Shown: positions 7,888 through 16,681, counted from the stretch's first letter. The stretch: 41,551 bases of DNA from Anaerolineae bacterium (GCA_016926805.1 JAFGNV010000089.1:1-41551); one strand, 5' to 3'. The notes: generated by a model from the sequence alone, not told the origin. Numbers and translations: made by a program.

Positions 7888-7915
7888 GGTGACACTCACT
7901 TTAGTGAGTGTCACC
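7888..7915. repeat. 13-bp perfect inverted repeat after lexA2
   Basis: GGTGACACTCACT (7888-7900) and AGTGAGTGTCACC (7903-7915) are exact inverted repeats with 2 bases between. No T-run follows on either strand, so it is not a standard terminator. The rest of the 365-base gap to the FtsK-type gene shows no gene. Confidence 0.7.
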
Positions 7916-8189
7916 CGGTCTTTACCTACAGGAATTAGAATAGGGTGGGGGGAGTGACGGAGAGGTTTGAAGGCTTCACCATACAGCCAAGTTTGATCTA
8001 TATCTTGCCGGTGGTTGGCCAGGTTGACCGTCTGATTGACCAAATCCAATAGCGGGAGACTCGAGCAGTATCCAACGTGTCAACCAGCTTGAGTTTCAGA
8101 TAACAAAAATCTGTTATAAGGCATAGCGGACCATGCTTGAGCAAGTAGACCAGTCCCTCGATGGGGACAATCTTGATCAGGAGACATAT

Positions 8190-9377
8190 ATGCGTCGGGT
8201 GCTAGAGTACCAAGCCGATCAAATTGAAATGGTCTTAAACAGCCATCGCGTCTTTGGCCGGGTTATGGGAGGTATTGTTACGCCTCGCTGGGTGAGCTAT
8301 CAGGTATTACCCGAAGTTACTACCAAGATTTCGCGCATCATGGCCTTATCGGAGGAGATGGCCTTACGTTTGGGAGCGCAACAGGTGCGCGTGTCGCGGC
8401 ATGGAGCTGCCGTACAGGTTGACGTGCCCCGTGAAAACGGCGAGGTGGTGCGTTTACTCAATCTGTGTCGGCAACTGAAAGAGATCCCCAAACAAACCGC
8501 CATCCTGGGGATGGATGAAAGTGGGGTACCTTTGCTGCTACGTTTGCCCTCGCCCGATGTAGCCCATGTGCTGGTGGCCGGAACTACCGGTTCCGGTAAA
8601 ACAGCGCTGGTGCGCAGTATGGCCTTGTCTTTGGCCATGCACAATCGGCTGGGTGAAGTGCAGCTGGTTTTTATTGACCCCAAAGGTAATGGTTTTGAAC
8701 CCTTTTTGGGGTTCGACACTTTTGGCGGCGGTTTACCCCACCTGCTGCGACCGCCCGTGCAGGAGGTGCATCAGGCCATTTTCCTGTTGGGGGAAATGGT
8801 CGAAGAAATGGTCCGCCGTGACCGGGAAAACATTTCAGAGCCTCGGGTGGTCATCTTTATCGACGAGGTGGCCGACCTGATGGAGCAAGGTGGCAGAGCA
8901 ATGGATCGTTTGATGACCCGGTTGACCCAACGAGGGCGAAGCGCCGGAATCCACCTGGTGGCCTGTACCCAGAAGCCGCTGGTGGCCAGTATCGGCAGCC
9001 TGACCCGTAGTAATTTTCCGGTCCGGCTGGTCGGCAGTGTGGCCAGTGCAGACGATGCCAAAATTGCCGCCGGTATCCCCGGCACAGGGGCTGAAAAATT
9101 ATTAGGCCGGGGTGATTTTCTGCTGGTGGTCAAAGGACACGTAACCCGTTTTCAGGCAGCCTATATCGATACCCAGGAGATCAGGCAGATTGTCAGTCGG
9201 ATGAATGCCGGTGGTCGCCGCAGCCGCCGCTGGTTGATCGAAGAGAATGTTCAAGCCGCTACCGGGACGGACGGTCGCGCCGCTATCGGTTCGACTAACG
9301 GTTCCGGTTCTCCCCAACCCAAACGGCGTCGCCGGTTGGATCTGATGTTTGGCCATCAGTTGCGGTTAATCAAATGA
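8190..9377 (+). CDS. FtsK/SpoIIIE-type DNA translocase motor without membrane anchor
   Basis: The protein is an FtsK motor. An alpha-like region (VTTKISRIMALSEEMALRLG, then VRVSRHGAAVQVDVP) precedes the RecA-like beta core with Walker A GTTGSGKT, a DPKG motif, Walker B VVIFIDE and the C-terminal TRFQAAYID turn. This part normally pumps double-stranded DNA in hexamers. The N-terminal membrane domain, the linker and the winged-helix gamma domain that reads KOPS are absent. The ATG at 8190 has AGGAG 6 bases upstream; an in-frame ATG at 8133 adds 19 residues but has no clear ribosome site. It lies after two SOS-controlled lexA genes and before a small membrane protein 13 bases downstream, which could anchor it. 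A conjugative-element origin is possible but no relaxase or integrase is present. Confidence 0.87.
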   Translation: MRRVLEYQADQIEMVLNSHRVFGRVMGGIVTPRWVSYQVLPEVTTKISRIMALSEEMALRLGAQQVRVSRHGAAVQVDVPRENGEVVRLLNLCRQLKEIPKQTAILGMDESGVPLLLRLPSPDVAHVLVAGTTGSGKTALVRSMALSLAMHNRLGEVQLVFIDPKGNGFEPFLGFDTFGGGLPHLLRPPVQEVHQAIFLLGEMVEEMVRRDRENISEPRVVIFIDEVADLMEQGGRAMDRLMTRLTQRGRSAGIHLVACTQKPLVASIGSLTRSNFPVRLVGSVASADDAKIAAGIPGTGAEKLLGRGDFLLVVKGHVTRFQAAYIDTQEIRQIVSRMNAGGRRSRRWLIEENVQAATGTDGRAAIGSTNGSGSPQPKRRRRLDLMFGHQLRLIK

Positions 9378-9390
9378 ATTGAGGTGATCT

Positions 9391-9783
9391 ATGAAGAAAT
9401 TTCTATCTATCACTGGCACGGTTTTTGCCATTTCCCTGGCTATTGTCATGGGCATCCGCATGAGTCCTGATGCGATGGCCGTGGTTATTGGCATCATCTG
9501 TGGCGTGCTGGCCTCTATTCCCACCAGTACCCTGTTGGTCTGGGTGATGCGCCAGCGTGAAAAACAACTGGAAACTCAGTCGGGACAGAGCCGGTACTTC
9601 AATCAGTTTCCGCCGGTAGTGGTCGTCAACGGGCAGGGGCCCAACGGCTACCACAACGGTACCTATGCCCCGCCCTTGCCAGCGGGTCCCATCTCGCCTG
9701 GATCGCGTAACTTCAAGGTGATTGGCCAGGAAAACACCGAGACCACCGGCGATATTCTACCGCCGTTTTGGGAAGATCTATGA
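9391..9783 (+). CDS. small membrane protein, possible partner of the FtsK-type motor
   Basis: 130 aa. Two hydrophobic segments (about 5-22 and 29-52) make a helical hairpin, followed by a charged MRQREKQLETQ stretch and a Pro/Gly-rich tail. No family recognised. The start has GAGGTGAT 4 bases upstream and lies 13 bases after the FtsK-type gene, so they are co-transcribed. Because the motor lacks a membrane domain, this protein may supply it in trans; that is inference. Its stop overlaps a tiny frame at 9780 by ATGA. Confidence 0.72.
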   Translation: MKKFLSITGTVFAISLAIVMGIRMSPDAMAVVIGIICGVLASIPTSTLLVWVMRQREKQLETQSGQSRYFNQFPPVVVVNGQGPNGYHNGTYAPPLPAGPISPGSRNFKVIGQENTETTGDILPPFWEDL

Positions 9784-9836
9784 GCGGCTGGCAATTTGAG
9801 CCATTGACTGGCTGCTGGAGAGGCGGCCATTTATGA
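9780..9836 (+). CDS. possible 18-aa microprotein in an ATGA overlap chain
   Basis: ATG at 9780 overlaps the TGA of the membrane protein gene as ATGA. The 18-residue product is rich in W and G (MSGWQFEPLTGCWRGGHL). Its TGA again overlaps the next ATG. It may instead be a chance reading frame or a coupling element. Confidence 0.2.
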   Translation: MSGWQFEPLTGCWRGGHL

Positions 9837-9901
9837 ATTTGTTTGCGCAGCTCTGTCTGGCAGTGGGGTCAGACGGTGTTTTGCCAATTATCATTGTATG
9901 A
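9833..9901 (+). CDS. possible 22-aa microprotein in an ATGA overlap chain
   Basis: ATG at 9833 overlaps the previous TGA, and its own TGA at 9899 overlaps an ATG at 9898 that is in frame with the 82-aa gene. The product starts MNLFAQLCLAVGSDG and ends in a hydrophobic LPIIIV. It has GGAG 12-16 bases upstream. Evidence is positional only. Confidence 0.2.
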   Translation: MNLFAQLCLAVGSDGVLPIIIV

Positions 9902-9939
9902 TATTTACAACACATTTTTTATCCGGAGGTAAACATATT

Positions 9940-10188
9940 ATGAAAGAGGGTTTATTGTGGTTCGATAACGACCCGCGCCGCAAATTGTCGGATAAGATTG
10001 GACAGGCAGTGACCCGCTACCAGGTCAAGTTTGGCCGGCGGCCCACCGTCTGTTACCTGAATGTGGCCGAGTTGAATGGCGAATCCGGTGAGATTAAGGG
10101 AATTCGTTTGCAGCCCGCTTCAAACGTGCTGCGCCACCATTTTTGGATTGGCGTGGAGAACGAGAATTTTAGAGCTAAGGCTGCGTAA
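9940..10188 (+). CDS. unknown 82-aa protein, last gene of the FtsK-type module
   Basis: A soluble 82-residue protein that I do not recognise; key residues include KEGLLWFDNDPRRKLSDKI at the N-terminus and a central RRPTVCYLN. The ATG at 9940 has a strong CCGGAGGT 9 bases upstream. An in-frame ATG at 9898 would add 14 residues and overlaps an upstream stop. A strong terminator starts 26 bases after the stop, so it closes the unit that begins with the FtsK-type gene. Confidence 0.65.
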   Translation: MKEGLLWFDNDPRRKLSDKIGQAVTRYQVKFGRRPTVCYLNVAELNGESGEIKGIRLQPASNVLRHHFWIGVENENFRAKAA

Positions 10189-10214
10189 CTACAGCCAACA
10201 AAGCAGGCATTGGC

Positions 10215-10243
10215 AAAACGTCCAGATTATCTGGACGTTTTTT
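10215..10243 (+). terminator. intrinsic terminator of the FtsK-type module
   Basis: AAAACGTCCAG (10215-10225) pairs exactly with CTGGACGTTTT (10231-10241) around a 5-base loop and continues into a T-run. The remaining 250 bases to the next gene hold a weak hairpin near 10290-10320 and no gene. Confidence 0.92.
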
Positions 10244-10490
10244 GTCTGGAAAAAATGTCGAATTCATTTTGTTAATGGAGAACCGTGATTCCACAAAAGG
10301 GTAAAGACGAACCCTTGTGATCGCTGCGGGTAGGGCCAAGGCCGTTTCTTGTGCGAGAGAAATTGCCAAAAGTCAAAAGATTTATTATGCTGGAATTGTG
10401 GGTGAATGGTCAGAATTTGGTCAAACAATGGCGACAGGGTAATGGTAAAGTTGCCCGTACAGAAAAACTTGGACCGATAAGTTTGCCGGA

Positions 10491-12503
10491 ATGATACGTC
10501 TCCGCCATCAAATCCTAATTTGTTTTGGAAGCCTCATTTTTGGCCTAAGCGGCTGCCAACCAGAAATTACACCCCCCCAATGGCATTGGCAACGCGCCGA
10601 AGTAGGATTGCTGCGTCAGGCGATTATGGTAGCTGTTGCTGCCGACCCGCTGGATTCTGATCGCCTCTGGGTTGGTTATTACGCCGCTGGCGGTCTGGCC
10701 ACCAGTCATGATGGCGGCCAGACATGGCGTACCGGCGCCGAAGGGGTGGCCGACAATCCCGTGTTCGATTTGCTGCCGGTGATTTACCCGGCGGATGGAA
10801 AACCCCAGGTAAAGGCCTGGGCAGCCACCCGGGATGGTTTATTGGCCAGTACCGATGCCGGAATTAGCTGGCAGCCAGCCTCCGGAAATTTACCGCCAGT
10901 GGCGGTCTTTGCCCTGGCGGCTGATGCCGGTGGGCGTGTTTTTGTGGGCCTCGATGCGGGTGGCGTGTATGTTCAAACCGAGGACGACGCCGGCTGGGAG
11001 CCGTTGGTGGCGGCTGTTTCGCCGTTGGCGACGGTTGGGGTCATTTCTTTGGCCGTATCGCCGGACGGCCAGTATCTTTATGCCGGCACATCGGGCCAGG
11101 GGGTTTTTGCCAGCCCTGACGGGGGTCAAACCTGGGTGAACACTTATCCGGGGAAATATGCCACCAATATCGCCCTTAATCCCGCTAACCCCCATCAAGC
11201 CATTGCCAGCCTGCGAGAGCAAACGGTAGAAGATGACAACCTGGCCAAGCTGATTGAAGACCTCAGTACGCAAGACCGCCTGGCCCGTACCAATGATGGT
11301 GGTCGATCCTGGCATACCCTGCCCCTGGACTGGACCAGTGATGAGGTGACGTCTCTGCTGTGGTTGCCCGATGGTCCCTTGGGAGCCGGTACGGCCAAAG
11401 GCCAGCTCTTTCGCAGTTTGGATGGCGGCGATACCTGGCAGCAGGGTGGTGTGGGTCTGTCGGGGGGTGGTATTTTGGACCTGGCTGTGGCCGGTCGGCC
11501 TGAACATCCGACCAGGTTGCTGGCCGCCGCCTGGACCGGCGTTTATGCCAGCGACGATGGCGGGCAAACGTGGCGTAGTCTGGCGCCGGAGTTGGGCGTT
11601 CCCAATGCCCGGATTCTCCTTTCTATTGAAAATAAGGTATTATTGGGAACCCAGACCGGACTTTATCAGTGGCAGGCGGATTCGCAGAGTTGGCAACAAC
11701 TTGTGGCCAACCTTCGAGTCAGTGCGCTGGCCGCCTCTCCAGAGAGTTCTCCACTTTTTATGGGCACCATTTTTATGGGCACCATTGGCGATGGCGTGTA
11801 TCATAGTGATGATACCGGGTCAACCTGGCAGAATTTACCCGCTTTAGGCGTTGGCGTGCCCCAATTGGCGGTTGACCCTCAAAACCCTAATCACCTGTTT
11901 TTGCTGGCGGCCTGGGAACGACCCTATGAAAGTCTGGATGGGGGTCAAACCTGGCAAGCTCGTTGGGATGGTTTGGGTGATGTTATCGAGACCGTCAGCC
12001 TGGCTTTTGACCCGTTGCACCCCATTGTGTATGTGGGTACCGAGGCCGGTCTTTTCCACAGTTATCAGGGCGGCGTCTGGCAGCCGGTGGCCTTTAAGCT
12101 GCTGGATCAGTCCATTCTGGCGTTGTCGGCGCAGGTTGCGCCGAAGAGCTTCTGGAACGACTCGATGCTCTATATCGGCACAACCCGGGGGGCGTATCGT
12201 AGTGTTGATCAGGGAGTTACGGTTCAGGGTGTTGATGACGATCCCGGTTGGGGCTATGGTCTGGAAGATGTGTCGGTTACGGCATTTTTGGTTGACCCGC
12301 ATGAACCACGATTGTTATTTGCGGGCACCGCTTATGATAAGGGCGTGTACCAATCGGTAGATGGCGGCAAAACGTGGCAGCCCATCGGCCCCGGCGAGGT
12401 GAGTGAAGACGTGATCGAGTCGATGGCCTGGGGGCCAAACGGAGAGATGTTTATTGTGACCACCAACGGCGTCTGGTTGGGTGAAAAGAGGGAAGGTCAG
12501 TAA
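10491..12503 (+). CDS. BNR/Asp-box beta-propeller lipoprotein
   Basis: 670 aa. The N-terminus has a signal sequence with lipobox LSGC (Cys22), so the protein should be lipid-anchored outside. The rest is a run of Asp-box repeats (SxDGGQTW) such as SHDGGQTW, SPDGGQTW, SLDGGDTW, SDDGGQTW and SVDGGKTW, spaced 40-60 residues apart: a sialidase/VPS10-like or YCF48-like propeller, probably more than one. Catalytic sialidase residues are not evident, so a binding or scaffold role is more likely. A 15-base unit at 11757 is exactly duplicated in tandem, inserting FMGTI. The stop is followed directly by the GTG of the glycosidase gene, so both form an operon. Confidence 0.83.
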   Translation: MIRLRHQILICFGSLIFGLSGCQPEITPPQWHWQRAEVGLLRQAIMVAVAADPLDSDRLWVGYYAAGGLATSHDGGQTWRTGAEGVADNPVFDLLPVIYPADGKPQVKAWAATRDGLLASTDAGISWQPASGNLPPVAVFALAADAGGRVFVGLDAGGVYVQTEDDAGWEPLVAAVSPLATVGVISLAVSPDGQYLYAGTSGQGVFASPDGGQTWVNTYPGKYATNIALNPANPHQAIASLREQTVEDDNLAKLIEDLSTQDRLARTNDGGRSWHTLPLDWTSDEVTSLLWLPDGPLGAGTAKGQLFRSLDGGDTWQQGGVGLSGGGILDLAVAGRPEHPTRLLAAAWTGVYASDDGGQTWRSLAPELGVPNARILLSIENKVLLGTQTGLYQWQADSQSWQQLVANLRVSALAASPESSPLFMGTIFMGTIGDGVYHSDDTGSTWQNLPALGVGVPQLAVDPQNPNHLFLLAAWERPYESLDGGQTWQARWDGLGDVIETVSLAFDPLHPIVYVGTEAGLFHSYQGGVWQPVAFKLLDQSILALSAQVAPKSFWNDSMLYIGTTRGAYRSVDQGVTVQGVDDDPGWGYGLEDVSVTAFLVDPHEPRLLFAGTAYDKGVYQSVDGGKTWQPIGPGEVSEDVIESMAWGPNGEMFIVTTNGVWLGEKREGQ

Positions 12504-14054
12504 GTGTCAGGGGTCAAGGGTCAGGGGATAGAAGCCGGGAGCCGGATATTACATATTGCGAATTGCGGATTACGTTTCGTCCCGCCAATCCTGTTTCTGT
12601 TGGCCGTTGCGACGCTGGCAGTTGCCTGTCGTAGCACCGAAGCCAAAACTTCGCCGCGTTTTGCCGTGCATACTCTGCGGCCTGATAACACAATGCTGGT
12701 GCAGGCGCGAGATTCGGGGGTGGATACAATGGTGCAGGTCTTCCCCTGGCGGGAGATCGAACCCACTCGAGATCAGTTTCACTGGGAAGTGACCGATCAG
12801 CTGGTAGCCGGGGCGGAATATTACGGGCTAAACGTTATCGCCCGGTTGGATCAGCACCCAGCCTGGGCCAGTGAGGTGGCTCTCTCTCTCAACGCGCCGC
12901 CGGAAAATTTGGATGATTATGGCCGGTTTGTGGAGCGGGTTGTGGCGCGCTACCGGGGCCGGATCCACGCCTACATCATCTGGAACGAGCCGAATCTGGC
13001 GATTGAGTGGGGCGGCGCGCCGCCAGACCCTATTGCTTTTACCGAGCTTTTGCAGGTAGGGTATGAAGCCGCGAAAGCCGTTGACCCCGATGCCCTGGTG
13101 ATAGCGCCCGGCCTGGCGCCAACTAACAGCAACGACACCCAAGCCATGGATGAGCGTCTCTTTTTAGCCGAGATGTACCGCGCCGGAGCGTCGGCTTATT
13201 TTGACGTGCTGGCAGCCCATCCCTACAGTTTTGGCCAGCCCCCGGGCGCGCTGGCCGGTGATAAAGAACATCCGACCTTCAATCGCCTGGCCGAACTGCG
13301 AAACGTGATGGTTGAGCATGGCGATGCCGACAAACCGATCTGGATTACCGAAATGGGCTGGACTATTGACCCGCCGCCCGAGCAACCGGACATCGACGTG
13401 AATCTGGAACAGCAGGCCGCTTACCTGGCCGATGCCCTGGATTTGATTCGGCGGGAGTGGCCGTGGGTAGAGTTGATCACGGTCTGGAATCTGTCTATCC
13501 CAACCGCAGGCGATCCTTTTGGGGGGTACAGCCTGCTAGATGCCCGGGGTCAACCCCGGCCGGCTTACCACGCCTGGCAGCAGGCCATTGGCAGCCGGGC
13601 CGAACGGAATTCGCCGGTACCTCAACCTCAACCGCAGAATGTCGTTCAGATTTTGGGCAAGAACGTGGTGATTCACCTGGGTGATAGCGACGAACGTCCC
13701 CCCTGGTGGCCGTTGTTTGGCGGTCGCAAGCCCAGTCTCACCTGGACCGGCGGTTTTTACCTGGTTAACCCCGGCTCCGCCGATTGGACTTTGCTCCTGG
13801 AGTTTATGCAACTGAACGAGATAGGCACTGCCGTTACAATCAACGGCGTTTCCCTCTCGCCCGACCTGCCACAGCAGGATTACACCCGCCGCTGGCTGAC
13901 CATGCGGCGCACCGTCCCGGCATCCCTGCTGCATCCCGGTTACAACGAGTTCACCATAACCTCTGTCCGTTTACTGCCCGACACCCAGCACCGGAATTTT
14001 GTCTGGGACGATTTTCAGATGAAGAATATTCGCCTGGTGCGCTCGCCGGATTAG
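12504..14054 (+). CDS. clan GH-A TIM-barrel glycoside hydrolase, lipoprotein
   Basis: 516 aa. Hydrophobic segment 26-41 ends in lipobox LAVAC (Cys42). The barrel carries the clan GH-A acid/base in IIWNEPNL (Glu162) and the nucleophile in IWITEMGW (Glu283), in GH39/GH5-like order; the exact family and substrate are not clear. The C-terminal 130 residues form an extra beta-rich domain. The only start is GTG at 12504, right after the previous stop; the first 20 or so residues come from DNA that looks like an intergenic repeat (GTCAGGGGTCAAGG units), an odd origin for a signal peptide. Likely works with the propeller lipoprotein encoded just before it. Confidence 0.83.
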   Translation: MSGVKGQGIEAGSRILHIANCGLRFVPPILFLLAVATLAVACRSTEAKTSPRFAVHTLRPDNTMLVQARDSGVDTMVQVFPWREIEPTRDQFHWEVTDQLVAGAEYYGLNVIARLDQHPAWASEVALSLNAPPENLDDYGRFVERVVARYRGRIHAYIIWNEPNLAIEWGGAPPDPIAFTELLQVGYEAAKAVDPDALVIAPGLAPTNSNDTQAMDERLFLAEMYRAGASAYFDVLAAHPYSFGQPPGALAGDKEHPTFNRLAELRNVMVEHGDADKPIWITEMGWTIDPPPEQPDIDVNLEQQAAYLADALDLIRREWPWVELITVWNLSIPTAGDPFGGYSLLDARGQPRPAYHAWQQAIGSRAERNSPVPQPQPQNVVQILGKNVVIHLGDSDERPPWWPLFGGRKPSLTWTGGFYLVNPGSADWTLLLEFMQLNEIGTAVTINGVSLSPDLPQQDYTRRWLTMRRTVPASLLHPGYNEFTITSVRLLPDTQHRNFVWDDFQMKNIRLVRSPD

Positions 14055-14222
14055 ATAGATTTACCGCAGTCTCTCTAAAATCTGCCCGGCCCAAATCAGC
14101 AATTTTTCATCCTGACGCTATCCGGCTGCCATCTGCCATCCCAGAGGAGGCCTGTACTTCCCCCGCCGGAGGGTAGGCTGATGACCGGCCGCCCGGCGAG
14201 CGGTCAGGGGGAGATTAATATT

Positions 14223-14954
14223 ATGAACAACAAAAATACCTTTGACATCCTTCTGCTCATTGCCCGGCCGGCTGCGGGCAAAAGTGAGATTATCGACTAC
14301 CTCAAGCGAACTGATTTAGCGACTCGCCGCCAGCGATTCCACATTGGCGAGTTTGAGGAAATTGACGATTTTCCCATGCTGTGGACCTGGTTTGAAGAAG
14401 ATCACATTTTGAGCGAGTTGGGCCATCCCCGCTTGCATACCACCGAGGACAGCTATTTTAAGTGGCCTCATTTGTGGGATGTGCTCATCCGCCGGATTTG
14501 TCTGGAATACGGCAAGCGGCTGCGCGATAACCCTGCTTATCATAACCGGTTTACGACCATCATCGAATTTGCCCGGGGCAGCGAACATGGCGGTTTTGCC
14601 CGCGCGTTTGAGCACCTGAGTTGGGAAGTTCTGCAACGGGCGGCGATTTTGTACATCAACGTGTCGTATGAGGAGTCGCTGCGCAAAAATCGCAAGCGTT
14701 TCAATCCCGACCGCGCCGATAGCATCCTGGAACACGGTCTACCCGATAGGAAATTGGAACGCCTTTATAAGGAGAGTGATTGGGAATTGGTGAGCGCCGC
14801 CGATCCTGAATTCATCACTATTCAGGGACAACAAGTGCCCTATGTTGTTTTTGAAAACGAGGACGATGTTACCACCGCGCCGGGTGAAGCGTTGGGGAAC
14901 AGGTTGGCGGAAGTGCTGGAACGTTTGTGGCAGTTGTATCACGCCCGTGGTTAA
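14223..14954 (+). CDS. unknown P-loop protein
   Basis: 243 aa. An N-terminal LLIARPAAGKSEII (residues 10-23) is a Walker A variant with Ala in place of the first Gly, followed by a region with many W, E and H residues. It resembles nucleotide or small-molecule kinases with a P-loop, but I cannot place it in a named family. The ATG at 14223 is supported by GGGGGAGA upstream; an earlier ATG at 14181 lacks one. It is 168 bases after the glycosidase gene, on the same strand. Confidence 0.65.
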   Translation: MNNKNTFDILLLIARPAAGKSEIIDYLKRTDLATRRQRFHIGEFEEIDDFPMLWTWFEEDHILSELGHPRLHTTEDSYFKWPHLWDVLIRRICLEYGKRLRDNPAYHNRFTTIIEFARGSEHGGFARAFEHLSWEVLQRAAILYINVSYEESLRKNRKRFNPDRADSILEHGLPDRKLERLYKESDWELVSAADPEFITIQGQQVPYVVFENEDDVTTAPGEALGNRLAEVLERLWQLYHARG

Positions 14955-15148
14955 TCAATGAGGGTAAAAGTGAGTAGTTTAGAGAAATTTCACCCAGCCA
15001 CTGAGGATGCCAACGCTCAGCATAAGAATACCAAATGCGGAGCGAGCGGCATAAGGATGCCACCCTACTTTTCAGGCGGGTTCTAAGAACCGGGTCAACC
15101 TGCGCTGTCTTGGCTGGTCAAGTTCCGCATGAAAGATTACTTGGAGTT

Positions 15149-16054
15149 TTAACGGTGTTGGGCAGCAACCGTGGGGTCAAACTGGGCTGCCCACAAATCT
15201 GCGGCCAGATCCAGGATGTCGTCATAACGATCCTCTTTGCGTTTGGCCAAGGCTTTTTCAATGACGTTGGCAATGCCCCCAACTTCTTGCCGAAGAATGG
15301 GTAAGTCTGCGGGGGGGTCTTTACAAATTGCTTTTTCCAGCAACATGAATAATTTCACTTCGTGACGAAGATTTAACCCAAGCAAGTCAGCTTGCGCCAC
15401 TATCTCTTCCAGGTCAATATAATGCCGTCCGGTGAGCAGGTGATACATTAATTCGCCCACCTGGTAAACATCACTACGAACGTCCAGTTCGTCGCCCCGA
15501 AATTGCTCCGGCGAACTGAAGATGACCGTGCTGGGCTGAAAACCGGCTTTGGTCAAGGCCATTCCCCCGGCTTTTTGCGGAACGTGGGCAATGCCAAAAT
15601 CCGTAATTTTGGGCCGGCCGTCGGCGGTGAGCAGAATGTTCTCGGCTTTGATATCGCGGTGGACAATGCCCCTGGCGTGAAGTTTGGCCAACCCTTCACA
15701 GATGCCGGTGATAAGTTTGATGCCCTGCTGCACCGGAAGTTTGCCCTGTTGGTCGAGCATATCCCTTAAACTACCCCCCGGCAGATACTCCAGGATCATA
15801 TAGATGCGTTTATCTTCGATCCGCAGACCGTAGATGGTAACCACATTGGGATGCTCGAGCGCCGCGGCAACCCGGGCTTCCTGGATGAAGCGTTTGACAT
15901 TTTTCTCGTTTTTAGCTTTGTCGAGCAACAACTGCTTGACGGCCACCCGGCGGTCTAATACGCGGTCTCGTGCTTCGTAAACCGCGGCAAATCCTCCCTG
16001 GCCCAACAAGCGAACAATCTCGTATTCAAAAAGTTTTTGGCCTGGCTCTAACAA
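15149..16054 (-). CDS. soluble Hanks-type Ser/Thr protein kinase
   Basis: About 301 aa, a kinase domain with nothing added. Glycine loop GQGGFAAVY (18-26), ATP lysine Lys40 in VAVK, catalytic HRDIKAEN with Asp134, DFG at 152-154 and SSPEQ in place of APE. All residues needed for activity are present. There is no membrane helix or PASTA repeat, so it acts in the cytoplasm; targets are unknown. I chose the TTG at 16054 since GGGGAGG lies 6 bases before it; the ATG at 16069 covers that ribosome site and has none of its own. Confidence 0.9.
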   Translation of the reverse strand: MLEPGQKLFEYEIVRLLGQGGFAAVYEARDRVLDRRVAVKQLLLDKAKNEKNVKRFIQEARVAAALEHPNVVTIYGLRIEDKRIYMILEYLPGGSLRDMLDQQGKLPVQQGIKLITGICEGLAKLHARGIVHRDIKAENILLTADGRPKITDFGIAHVPQKAGGMALTKAGFQPSTVIFSSPEQFRGDELDVRSDVYQVGELMYHLLTGRHYIDLEEIVAQADLLGLNLRHEVKLFMLLEKAICKDPPADLPILRQEVGGIANVIEKALAKRKEDRYDDILDLAADLWAAQFDPTVAAQHR

Positions 16055-16184
16055 TAGTATCCTCCCCATAAACGCCCATAGTTGTCAGAAGATTGTGCTT
16101 TTTTATGATGAATTCATGATGAAGGTTTGTGGCAGAATTTCAATAGGGAAATAGTACGCAAAGACACCCTCCACGGCCAGGTGG

Positions 16185-16673
16185 TTAAATTAAACTATAG
16201 GTCCAACTCACCGGGGTGCCGCCGTCGTAAGGCATCACCCCGTGGAATTGGCGGGGGTCGTTGTTGAAAACCAGCGGCAAAAAGTAGCGGTCGCCCGCCC
16301 ACAGGGGTAAGTCCAGGATTTTCTCGACTGGCGCCCAGGAGAGGGTGCCCTCCGGATTTTCGGCAAAGGGCGTGCCCCGAAATCGATCAATGCGAAAGAT
16401 AAAGCCAAACCAGTCCTCGCCCTCTTTGCCAAAGCCAGGCCAACTGATGGTACCCCGTAGCAGAATCTCTTCACATTCAAGGCCCGCTTCTTCGCGGATT
16501 TCTCGTTTTAACCCGGCCACAATGTCTTCATCGGGGGCCAGTTTACCACCCAGACCATTGTACTTGCCCAGATGCAGGTCGCCAGCCCGGCTGTTGCGAT
16601 GGATGAGCAAGGTTTGTTTACCGTCGGGTGACATTACGTAACCCAGGGTAGCCAGAATGGGCGTGTAAGGCAT
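16185..16673 (-). CDS. Nudix hydrolase (MutT/MTH1-like)
   Basis: 162 aa with a complete Nudix box at residues 43-65 (GX5EX7REUXEEXGU; GKLAPDE, then REIREEAGL). The following WPGFG, DWFGFIF and the N-terminal KYNGLGGK resemble the 8-oxo-dGTPase (MTH1) branch, so it may clean oxidised nucleotides; this is family-based. The ribosome site GGAGGA lies in a hairpin directly upstream (16682-16707), suggesting translational control. Confidence 0.88.
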   Translation of the reverse strand: MPYTPILATLGYVMSPDGKQTLLIHRNSRAGDLHLGKYNGLGGKLAPDEDIVAGLKREIREEAGLECEEILLRGTISWPGFGKEGEDWFGFIFRIDRFRGTPFAENPEGTLSWAPVEKILDLPLWAGDRYFLPLVFNNDPRQFHGVMPYDGGTPVSWTYSLI

Positions 16674-16681
16674 AAGTTAAA

